From Phoronis australis (taxonomy: Eukaryota; Phoronida; Phoronidae): DNA of 64,000 nt. Below are positions 13,206 through 23,900 of this stretch, one piece after another (within the stretch, counting starts at the first letter, position 1; every line of letters begins with the position of its first letter). The translations under genes were made by a program, and so were the position numbers. The notes below the pieces were generated by a model. It was not told where the DNA came from. It did not search any database and saw only the letters and a list, made by a program, of their open reading frames with translations. The stretch covers positions 225,265 through 289,264 of the forward strand of contig NMRA01000027.1 of NCBI GenBank assembly GCA_002633005.1, given 5' to 3'.

Positions 13206-13615
13206 TTCTTTTTTTTTGTTTTTTCAGTAAAAGGTCCACATTCTCAGAAATTCGAGTCCCCCCATTCGCCGCCGGGCAGGCGGGGCCCGCCGTGCACGCC
13301 GGAGTATTAGTTTTCACTTGATTCATGCCTATATGTTTCAAGATTGGCTCCAATTATGCATTAGAAGGTGACAGAACGAGGATTGGTTGAAATCATCGAA
13401 ACAGGGTTTAGTGTACGAAAGAGTCCTCGCGATGCTTCATTCTTGGCTTCTTGGCTTTCGGACTGCCCTGTACGAAATGGCGAACCCGCCCTTTCCTTTT
13501 GTGAACCCGAATTAGTGTTCATTGTCTGCACCAGGTGTCTCTGTTGGGATCATAGCCATTTTGTACTTTATTGCGTGACCGGCGTGTTTTGCCGAAATTC
13601 CTACGTTTTCTACAG

Positions 13616-16486
13616 ATGGTTATGCAGTCCAAAACAGCTCTAGTTGTTGCTGCGGCAACAGCGGGAGTAGCTTTCTTAGGTTACTGTGTTTACTTTGATA
13701 GAAAGAGACGAAGTGATCCTGATTTCCGGAAAAAGCTGATAGAACGCCGTAAGCCAGTTGGCAATTGATTGTGACTTCTTGTGTTCGAGTTAGAAGTATA
13801 CAAACTGCCTCCGAAACTATTCATCCTCATTCGAAAGGTACTCATAGCAACGTGATTTTGATAGTTTAGCCAGGGTTAACTGTAATTTTGGCACTGGTCG
13901 GATATAGCGGTCCCTGATTTTGAGAAACATTTCATCCACTTAATAACGGGCCCGTTATTCAGTGATTGCCTGGTTCTCTACATCAGGGACCGCTATATCC
14001 GACCAGTACCGTAATTTCCAGAAAATCTTACGGCGTATTAATTAAGATGTGCTGTCGTCTGTGTTGGTAGACGGCTTCACTTTAAGATTCATCCTGAAAC
14101 CCGTACGCTAGAAAGATTTTCTGCAACTTACACTTATCCCTTTCGAAACTATCAAAGTCATGTTACTATGTGTACTGTTGAAGTGTAGACGGACAAGTTT
14201 GGAAGCAGTTGGAGTCTTAAAATCCTTCCAGCTCCAACACTTTCTCTTGTACGCAACGTGTAGCTCCTCGGTTGGCCGGTTAGGGGCTACAATACTTCCC
14301 ATCGCTTTCTGTACGAATTTCGTTCTGTGTATCTTAAACAGGCGTTAGGCGAAATTCACTCACTGGTTAAGAGTTTTCACCTTGTCAAAAATACATACCA
14401 CACTTAAACTATCACTTAAAATGCGCTTACTTTCTTCAGTGGTTCTTTTTACTTTTACACATATCTTCGATGAAGCATAGCTACTAGAATTAAGGTGATT
14501 TTGGGGAACTTGAGATTTCCAACTCCACTTTTTGGTCACCGTTAACTTTTTCACTGCGCGCGCGGCAACCACAAAGTATTTCAACTGAGTCACGTGAGTT
14601 CGGCAAAGCCTATCGTGAGACTGAGTGAAGCGCGTGACACTAGCCCGTGAAACTTGCATAATAGCATGGGAAGATATCATGTGAAACTTGTAAAATTTGT
14701 ATCCCTTACACTTTTTATTCATCAGCATGCATGATTTCACGTAACTTCCTCAAAATGGCACCCGGTAAGAGAAACTAGCAAACTGCGACAGATTTTCATG
14801 GATATGTTCAAATTATACTGACTAAATTGTAGCCAGAGTCATGGTATGTGTTAATTGCAACTCCATGTTCTTACAGTATGTGTATGGTTCATTCGATTTT
14901 ATTTGCTGTATTTTGAAATGTGTAACTTTTTATGGGATATACTATCGCCCCTGTATGCCTGTGGCATTTAGGGCGATGTAATTGCCTAATTCTCTTGTAA
15001 TTGTAGTAATTGCCGAGTTGACCCAACCCAGCGACCCCGATAAAACCGCCAACTTGCTAACCATTCTGCTAATAGGCAAATACCTGTTAGCAAGTAGCTA
15101 ACAGAGGCTCGTATGATTCACCATAAGCACGTCTGCAACACAATCAATATTTTTTCCGAGTAACCCCTCATTCTTGCAACGAAATTGATGATTTTTTAAA
15201 CTCTCATTACACTGTGGTTGTGTTTGAGGTCAAACTGAAATGAACAGAGAGTTATGGGGAGGTCACCTATCTGCCAGTCATGTTGAGATGAGACAGCACA
15301 GACTACAAACATGCTCAACTCAAGATTTCTAAACATGAACATGGTTCAGAACTATTCAAACATCACATATCACCTTTGAATACCTGTAGGGCGGACACTG
15401 TATTGATGCACTGTCCAGTTATAGCTGCATTTTGCCCTGTTCATCGGACAATAAATGAAAATCGAATGGAGCCTAGTCTCGTAAAATACCTACTGTAAAA
15501 GGCTCCCATTTTCATTTCGGAACATTGAAGCCATCAGCGACTCAAAAACTCTTCAAAGTTTATTCGGGTTGGTCAACATTAAAATAACAAATCTGACAAT
15601 GGTATTTAGGAACATCGAAATCATCTGTGTCTCAAAAACGTGGTCCAACCCACTTTAAAGTCATTTGTGTTATTGTGTAGCGACAGACTTACTTCCAGTT
15701 GTCTGTATGACCCTTGGATTATTAGCTGCACTAGCCTGTTCTGGTGATATTTTTTGGATATTTTAGTGGCTGAACCCTTTCATTCTTGCAGTGATAGCAC
15801 ACTTCGTTTCTTTTTTCAGGAAAGAACAGAAACAAGTCCAAACTGACTTCTTCTGGTGCTAATGTCCAGGTCTGTACACAATTCTAGTGCTAATGTCCAG
15901 GTCTGTACACTATTCTAGTGCTAATGTCCAGGTCTGTACACTATTCTAGTGCAAGTGATTTCTTTGCTAGTGCTGAATACTGAAAATTGTATAGAAATAT
16001 GTCAGTAATGTCATTATACATAACGTTAACTAGATGCAAAAAATATAAGTCCAACCTTCTGGAACTTTCTGTGAAATAATTTTGCCAATGTTGTGGTGCC
16101 ACCTGACTCCTTGTACAAGGGATTGATGACCGACTGGTTCCAGCTAAAATTTCTTCATCCTCTGTCTGTGTTCATGGATGACTGCTAGGCCCTGAATCAG
16201 GAGTTGGACAACTCAGAGAGACTGCCTGGGTTTAATAGACACGGGAAGGGTCAGATTTTCGTTGTTTGACTCAGTCTTGGGCCTTGCAGTTGTTCATGAA
16301 TACCAGCAGAAAGCAGCGAAATTTTCGCATGAATCAGTGATTAATCTTGAGTAGAAAGAGCCAGAAAGAGCCAGACGTCTCTGCAATGTCGGGAAAATTA
16401 TTTTGCTTTTTTTGAACATGGTTGACATTTTATTTCTTAATACACTAATATTTACAAACAATAAGATCTTTGAAAATGAAACACAG

Positions 16487-16537
<51 letters not shown>

Positions 16538-19500
16538 CATCTAAATAATAGAAATTCACGGTTGGTCTAAAATAAATAGGCATTGATGGTTTCCCAAAAG
16601 GCAGTTTTGCGAGGTTGTATATTCCTTACTTTACAATAATTATACAAGAAACATTGAAATTGTGAATATCTAGGAATAATCTGGTTTCTAGAACATTTAT
16701 GGATGAAATACTGGTAAATAGTTAATATGGTATTGATATCTTCAAAATTACATCCAAAATATGCTGTCAAAATAACATTTCTGTCTAAGATTAAATGGTG
16801 TTGTGCAGTTACGTAAATTAAACGTTTCTGAATTTCACACCACAAAGTTTTCACAGAACCACATTCCACAAACATATGGTTAAAAGTCTCAACAGGTCCA
16901 CAAGATGCACACTTGTCATCACTGACTAAGTTCATCTTTTTCAAAATAAGTTTTGTAAACACTTTTCTATGAATATAGAAGTACTTAAAGGTTTTAACAT
17001 AAGGAGGTAGCAAGAGTTTGTGTGGAAGAACATAAATTTATTTATTATTTTGCATTAAGTTCCCTCTATCTTTGTGATGGATTTTTATAAAATTTGGCAA
17101 ATAGATTCACATTAGGAAGTCGGATAGGTTTGACATATTCTGCCCCATTTCAAAAAATTACGAGTCTTCCTGTGTCTGCCAAACTGCTTGAAGGATGATG
17201 AAGATTGGTGAATGTGTTCCTGATGGAAACACTGTGGCTGAGGTTGATTTTCAGATGGGTTATGTGCTGTAGCGCCTCCTAGAGGTATTTTTTGCATCCA
17301 TTGCTATATCCTAAATCGCGTGCAGGATTTCATTGAGATTTGACTGATGTGTCCTTATGACGCTGACGGCAGATGACAATGAATTTCAGACAAAAGGCAT
17401 TATCTTATCTTTAGTAGAAACCTATATGTAGGTTTTTATTGAAAAGACGACAATGTCGTTTTCCATTTTGTGATGGATTCAACATAGTCCACGCCATCTA
17501 CTAATCAGTAAAGTTATTTTTTAATCCATTTTTGGCCTCTTTAACTGGCAAACCATACGTGTGTTTCTGATGAAAAGGCAACAGCTGACATCTAATTTTG
17601 GACGTGTCTGACAACTGAAATATCTTTGCGGGGATTTGATCTTTTTTGTGTCCACCACTGTATCTTCGTAATCCTTTGCATCATCTTTGTGAAATTTGGC
17701 AGCCAAGTGCTGCCCACTACTTTTGGACATCTTTGAGTACCGCTGTGCCCCTAATGGCAGTTTTTGTTCTTACTTTTGCCTCTTAAACTACTGCTTTTCA
17801 TGAAATTTTATAGACAAATTAGTATTTTATTGATGAAGGTATCTTTCCATGGTGGGACTTGATAAACATATTCTGTGCCTGGTAGTCACCATTTTTAATA
17901 TTTTTAGTCTGTTTTTTGTCGTCTGCCTCTGTCCGCCAGAACGCGCCGCAGAGGATCATTATGAAGACTGGCAATTGTGTTCCCACTGACAGGAGCATGA
18001 CCGACATTACTTTTCAGATAGTTCTGGTTAATGTAGAAGTGGTTGTGACCTTACTGGCTTTTTTGCTTCTGCAGCTGTATCCTCTAAACTCTTTGCTATT
18101 AGTGTCTTCAACGCTTCTGTAAGTAGGGAATTGCTGTTAACGCCTCTCTCAAGAGAATTGGCAGGTGGAGAGAAACGCTGCCCACATTTTACTTCTGGAC
18201 CCATCTTGTGTCAAAATTGATAGAGCTAATATTTTTTTCTCTCAGTAGGGGCTTTGATACTTATTGTATTACACAGTACACGCGCAAAGTTAGCAAAAAA
18301 ATGACCCGTGACTCCCATCATGATATCTCATTGTATTTATGCAATACACTTCAAAAGTAATCGGACAAGGTGACCCTTATCGCTCATCAAGATAGCTGAG
18401 CCCAAGCCATAATGATGAGTCATGGCGAGTCGTCCATCATTTTGCTATAAGCGGAATTAGTCATCATGACAAGGAGACAATATTTGTCCAGTTACATTTT
18501 GTGTGTACTGTGGCGTGTGACACGAATCAGATTGTTGGTGAAATGACCAGAATGAGATTGTGTATGCTTACAACATGAACTGTCCTAAACAAGACATTCA
18601 TTATATTGATTACAGTTCCCCGATATGTCTGACCATGACGCTGTGCAGAGATTCTTCCTACAGCAAGTGACTAAAGGCGAGGAGTGCCTGGCCTGTGGCC
18701 AGATTGAGGAGGGCGTGGAACACCTGAGTAGTGCCGTGGCTGTCTGTGGTCAGCCACAACAGCTGGTTCAGGTGTTAAAACAGACGCTACCCGCGCAGGT
18801 GTTTCAAATGCTTATAAATCGGCTGACTTCCCAACAGCATGTGAGTAGACTACGACTGGATTGTTAATATGTGTAGAAAACTGGGGATGAATCATCACAG
18901 ATGACTGAAAGTCCCCTAATGTTGCTGCTGTAACATTTCCAGAGTGTTAACAGTAACTAAATAATATTGTGAATTGAATTTGAATTTGATTTGAACGGTA
19001 CAAAGATTCTTTAGTTAAAACAATACTGGGATAGTGTCGTTGGAATTTGTCGTTGGAATTTGTCATTTTCACTAGGAGTATCTCTTCAGCCCCCAGCCTC
19101 GTCCCCAAGCCTCAAGATGGTGCTGATCAGTTATAGCCATTTGAGGCTTGGTTATGAGAAATGAAATGTGTCAGAAATCTGACACATTTGTACAGAAATC
19201 ACCGGAATATCACAAGTAATAAAAAGTTATATGAACTTAAAATTTTTTTGTAGTATAATCATGGTATATTGCACCAATTTAGGTCTAAATTATTGCTAAA
19301 ACGATTTACTTTGATTCGAAAACAGATTAATATCTATGATATATCAATAAAAAAGGATTGAAATTAAGTAGGCCTATGCTAGCAAACTTTATTTCAAACA
19401 ATAACCAAAACAATGCCTTCTACTTCATGAATGGCAGCAACAACTCCTGTGAAAGTAATTAGAATCTGCTTTTGTTTTAATGACATCATTGCGCTGAAAG

Positions 19501-20173
19501 TAATTCCCATAATGCCTAAACCAATCAGTGCCATCGTGAAGCTTGGAGAGGAGGCTATTCAACCCCTTGAAGGATCTTCGTGAAACCTGTTTTGAACTGT
19601 GACTGTGATGGATCCAACTATCGCTGTGGCAATTGTGTTTTTTACGTTTACCTTCATCGTAAAGACCCTTGACAGTCTCATGAAATGTGACAACTTGGTT
19701 TATATTAAGATGATGATCTACTTCCATTTTAAATGGATTGAACATATTCTGCGCCACCTAGTGGCCATTTTTATTTACGAATCTGTTTTGGCGTCTACCT
19801 CTCTATCTGCCAAACCGCTATTAGGGAGACGAGTGCTCCGAATTTTCAGACAGGTTGGACATATTCAGTGCCTTGTAGGCACCATTTTTAATTGTAATAA
19901 ACACACCCCTAGAAGCATACCATTTGCGTTGCAGTCGTAGGTGCATTTCAAGGCTTTGTATTGCTCATTTTCTATGGTCAATTGCTGGTGGGGAAACAAA
20001 AAAGTGATTTAAATTTATGCCTAATTTTGGTGCAATGAATATCTTGGCAATGATTGCTTGTCTCATATTTTCCTTTGCAGCGGATGACCACTATACCAAT
20101 ACCCACAGTCTCTAGCACTATTCCAGGGACTACAGACAGCGGTCCAGAGATTTCTGAACTGGACGTGGAATGA
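13616..20173 (+). CDS. TOMM20: Mitochondrial import receptor subunit TOM20
   Basis: TOM20 sits in the outer mitochondrial membrane and binds presequences of imported proteins as part of the TOM complex. Exons: 13616-13748, 15820-15869, 18616-18840, 20081-20173 (stop TGA), all with GT-AG borders and matching phases, giving 166 residues against about 145 in vertebrates. The N-terminal membrane anchor (~8-27) runs into the hallmark CVYFDRKRRSDPDF. Exon 3 encodes the TPR-like receptor core with the near-invariant AVCGQPQQL and VFQML segments. Exon 4 ends in the acidic tail ELDVE typical of the family. Exon 2 is short, basic and poorly conserved. The first ATG of the frame is used; ATG 13622 is a possible alternative. 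A TACAG directly before ATG 13616 could be a 5'-UTR splice acceptor. The gene converges on DNAL1. Confidence 0.96.
13893..14007. repeat. 115-bp imperfect palindrome in TOMM20 intron 1
   Basis: The outer arms are a perfect 25-bp inverted repeat (13893-13917 and 13983-14007). The exact centre, 13950/13951, is a perfect 18-bp palindrome (AATAACGGGCCCGTTATT, 13942-13959). The sequence between arms and centre is also partly complementary in register, so the whole unit is one symmetric fold-back. Weaker symmetry extends a little outside. It resembles a MITE or fold-back element. Confidence 0.9.
15857..15950 (+). repeat. 31-bp tandem repeat triplicating the TOMM20 exon 2 splice donor
   Basis: Three near-identical 31-bp units each contain CAG|GTCTGT. 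Donor GTs fall at 15870, 15901 and 15932. Only the first keeps the TOMM20 frame. Use of the second or third adds 31 or 62 nt and meets an in-frame TAG at 15885-15887. Confidence 0.92.
16488..16539. repeat. (ACGC)n/(AC)n microsatellite
   Basis: A run of ACGC units passes into AC dinucleotides, in TOMM20 intron 2. The overlapping open frame is an artefact of the repeat. Confidence 0.95.
16567..17013 (-). mobile_element. LINE remnant: C-terminal end of a reverse transcriptase ORF
   Basis: A 148-codon minus-strand frame has the zf-RVT pattern: CASCG, then FNHMFVEC about 12 residues later, followed by W-rich hydrophobic sequence. This is the zinc-binding region after the reverse transcriptase in L1/Tx1-type LINE ORF2 proteins. 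Only the end of the protein is present, as expected of a truncated or internally broken copy. It lies antisense in TOMM20 intron 2. The RT fragment at 36743-37328 could belong to the same family. Confidence 0.8.
17040..18010. repeat. Diverged interspersed repeats (family C)
   Basis: This intronic kilobase of TOMM20 shows internally related blocks, for example ACATATTCTG followed by GCC and a nearby CCATTTTTAAT, at about 17130, 17260 and 17860. The same blocks recur at 19740 and 19850. CTAGAGG/CTCCTAG cores resemble the CTCF-like sites of the repeats at 54-55 kb. No gene is seen. Confidence 0.55.
19580..19960. repeat. Repeat family C copies in TOMM20 intron 3
   Basis: Two units carry the ACATATTCTGCGCC-type block, with CGCCACCTAGTGGCCA at about 19752. 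The 3' end contains ACACCCCTAGAAGCATA, which recurs at about 32508 in MRPS10 intron 5. The open frames here are repeat-derived. Confidence 0.6.
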
Positions 20174-20935
20174 GAATCAATTAAGGACTATTGTGAAATA
20201 GAAACCAGGGGACCGTGTACGTGTGAAGAAACAAAATTGGCTTACAGATATTACGAGAATAGTGGAAGAATGTGTTGTGTATTTATAATACATGGGAAGT
20301 AAATTTTACATGAAACTATGCTTGATGTAATGCTTTGTAATAAGAGGTTATAGAACAGTTAAATGCAGTGTGGCCTTCATTCCTCAGTGATATTGAGTAA
20401 GTCAAGTCTGATGTAATTTTCTGGAGTCAACAAAATTATAATTGCTGGTAAGAAGAACACAGACAGTACAGTGAGATGCTATTCACGCTTGCTTAAAAAT
20501 TGCAGTTTTGCTGTCTTCAACAAATTAAACATAAAAATACACGAACAATTCAAAAGTAAAACGCTGGTGGGGGCCATTTCAGTTGCCATTTTCGTGAGTG
20601 TGCAAAACTTATTTTTCCTTCCCTCTAACAAAGTGTACAAAAATCCTGCCGTCTACCTGTCATTCAACAAAACAACCAATCGCTGACTTACATTCAGGAT
20701 TATATTTACACAGTCATTTTTGTAAAAAACAATTACAGCTTTCAGCCATAATTAAACAAATAAACAAACACGATTGATATATTTTGCGGGGTGAGAAACT
20801 ATGTCATCCATGAAAATGACTAATAAGTATACTGTAGAATCTTGGAAAAGTACACGTTATGAAAATAATTTAAACATGATCGTGTTTCTTTATGATACAA
20901 AACTATTTACAAAATCAGTCTTTACACGTGGTACA
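20174..20935. other. TOMM20/DNAL1 convergent 3' flank
   Basis: The stop codons of TOMM20 (+) and DNAL1 (-) are 762 bp apart, so both 3' UTRs must lie here. An AATAAA-type signal on the plus strand is seen near 20757. No further gene is supported. Confidence 0.5.
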
Positions 20936-23900
20936 TTAATCCTCTGCCTCTTCTCGGATCACTGGTTCTCCATCCAGCTTCTTCAGCTTCACCAATCTCT
21001 TGCAAGCTTCTGCCCTGTACAATTCTTTGTCTTCTGCATTCTCCTCCAGGGGATTGCCTACAAGGGAAGGGGTTAATGAATGAGCACAGTTCAGGGCTTG
21101 GAATTTTCCGCGGAAACGCGGATTTCCGCTTTTTTCAAATGTTCTGTCCGCGCATTTTATTATATTTCCGCGTAAAAAAGATCGGATTTGATATAAAATT
21201 TCCGCGGAAAATTCCTTTCTTACCGCGGTTTTGCCGACGACGTTCACCTCGAAAAGCGGAAGTTGCTCTTTATGTTTCGGAGGTACGTAAATTGTCAATA
21301 TTGCCGGGGCATCTGGGATAGCGTGGTGGGATTTTCAATGGCGTCTCGTGTGATTGTAAACCGCGGTGACAAATACTACGGCTCTGCAGCCAAAAATGTG
21401 TGGGGGTGGGAGTGGATGGACGAGATAAAAAGACGCAGACGCATGCTACTGGTGGTGGTAACGTTTTTTTTCTTTTTTTTTAGTCCTACCGATTTTTGTC
21501 AGCGAAAGGTTCACATCGACTATTCAAGGCTTCGTAGCGCGCATGTTTTGGGCCGTAAAAGTTTCCGCGTTTCTTGTCAATGGTCATTCCAAGCCCTGAC
21601 AGTTATTACCCAACACAACTGAGCACTACCTATTCCCTGCCATAACGACTGAGTGCTAATTATTCTCTGTCGTCGCAGCTGTACACTATAGTTATTCCCC
21701 GTCATGACGTCTGGGCGCAAGTTATTTCCCACTGTCACAGCTCCGCGCTAGTTATTCCCTGCCGTGACAACTGAGTGCTGTTTATTCTCCACTTCTACAA
21801 CTGAGCCCTAGTTATTCCCTGCCGTCACAGCTGAGCGCAAGCGCAATGGTCTGTCCTGATGGAGTCCAAGCGAAATATAGACCACCATAGAAGCCATCCG
21901 TTGTGACGGAATTTACCAGAAACTTGCTTTTTACAATTCTAGGTAAGATACAACCTACAGTCAACAAACTTCACGATAACTAATAAAGGTACAGCATGCC
22001 TGAGCAAAGAAGTACTTCACAATTTCATCTCCGAGCATAAATGAATAAAAAGGTGGTTGTGCTTTACAAATATCCATAGGAATATTTTGCTACCTTCATC
22101 CAAAGATGCATCTTTCAAATGGGTTATTACTCATAATGATAATTTTGTGACTAAATTTTTGTAGGAAGGTCTGACATAGGCACAGTTCTTCGCTGCACTA
22201 GTGCACTAAACATGCTGCACTAGTCCATTAAGCGTGCTACACTAGCGCTATGAATCTGGCACTTGTGCATTAAAGATGCTCCACTAGTGCACTTAGCATG
22301 CTGCACTAGGGCACTGAGAATGCTGTACTGGTAAACTAAGCATGTTCTCTTCAGTGAATAGAAATACTTTAAAACACTATACACTATACACTATATAAAA
22401 ATGCTGCTAATTATATGGTAAATCTTTTACACAACTCACCAACAAAGTTCAATTCTTCCAACTTAGGCAAATCGGCAATTTTTTGGAATTCACTCCAGTC
22501 CTTAACCTGGTTATTTGCCATCAGTAATTTCTAGAACAAAATGTAAGCTATCAAATTATCATGTCTATGGCAGGCAAGACGGAGACTAGTTCACAATACA
22601 ACAGATTATACAAATTTGCTTCGAGTTTCTCTCATAACAGGTACAGTAGGTTTTCTGCTCCCTATGTAACATTTAGAGTGACTACAGAGGTTTTGTGCAA
22701 TAAATTTAGGTTAGATGAATTGTTCCAGGTATTGTGTTAGTCTGCATTTTGAATATGTGGGTGCATGCATGCTCTTGTAACCATGCCAACTAAGCGGTAG
22801 TACTGTGAGTTGTACTGGTAACATAATTTTGACAAGAAGCATTACATCGATTTCTACTCGTTTGATTCAGTCCATAGGTAAAAACTAGGTCATTAGTAAC
22901 CTGCGATTTTCTGCCTCTTCTAAGCAGAAGGGTTAAATTTGCGACGAGAATATTGAGGCAGTACCAATAATATGCTTACCCGTAAATTTTTGAGAACGTT
23001 GATGCCCTTGAGTTTCTCTATCATATTGTATGAAATCCACAGCTCTTGCAAGGTCTCACCAACTGCCTCCTAGTGGCAGAAGGAAGAATGAAAATAGTGA
23101 GTTGACTATTGTCTCATATATGACATAACACATTAAGAGATATAAAATGCGTCTATTCTAAAGTGATCAATATGGCCGACTCCCCACACTAGTACATGCC
23201 AACTGCAGACACCCGATGTTACACTACATGCAATACGTACAGTTGTGATGATACAACTACATCTTATAATAATACAGTAATACAAGCCAGTCACAGACAG
23301 TAATATCCTCTCCAGATGATTCATGAGAGTTGCACACAGAAAAACATTTCCCTATATGCACGCGTGAAAATCAAGAAAAGATCATAATTCAAGGAAGTCA
23401 GGTAAAGTTAGAAAGCTCCGACGATGTGCACTATGACGTTTGGAAGGTGTAGCTTTTTGAAAGATTGGTCAACATCCAATACGAAATGTAGCAGTTGAGC
23501 ACGGAGCATCTGTAGGCACAGACAGAATGACGTCTTAAAGTACTATAACCTTCCAAGGCGGATAATATGACACCCAAAAGATTGTTTTTTATGAGTAAGC
23601 CATTTAAACACCCCACAGCACAAAAATATACATCGGGACGACTGTTAAAAATTAAGTCCTTCGTCAAATTCAATTGCTTTTTAAAAATGTCCTTCAATAT
23701 CACATGTGAATTGTTGGTGGTGCTACGCCTTTGTCTAACAAAAACTATATCCAGGGATGCACCTTATGTCAATAAGTCACCACTGCATTCTTGGCAAATG
23801 ACCACACAATGATGCCAGACCAACTCTGAAGAAAATAAAGTGTACTCGTTCAGGAAGTTTAAACCTACCAATCCTGTTAAACTCTTGATATTGTTTCTAC

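Larger units (their letters stand above)
6357..13367. other. Gene-free intergenic region
   Basis: About 7 kb between the SNTX-GTPase stop and TOMM20. I find no exon with protein similarity and no RNA gene. It contains short hairpins (7963-8031, 10573-10597), two copies of one dispersed repeat (about 9400-9660 and 12975-13205), one copy of another (12390-12543) and small local duplications. Open frames of 60-123 codons here have no recognisable domain. Confidence 0.55.

Noticed and set aside
14360-14740. 126-codon minus-strand frame in TOMM20 intron 1
   Set aside because: No recognisable domain; lies antisense in an intron with no supporting motif.
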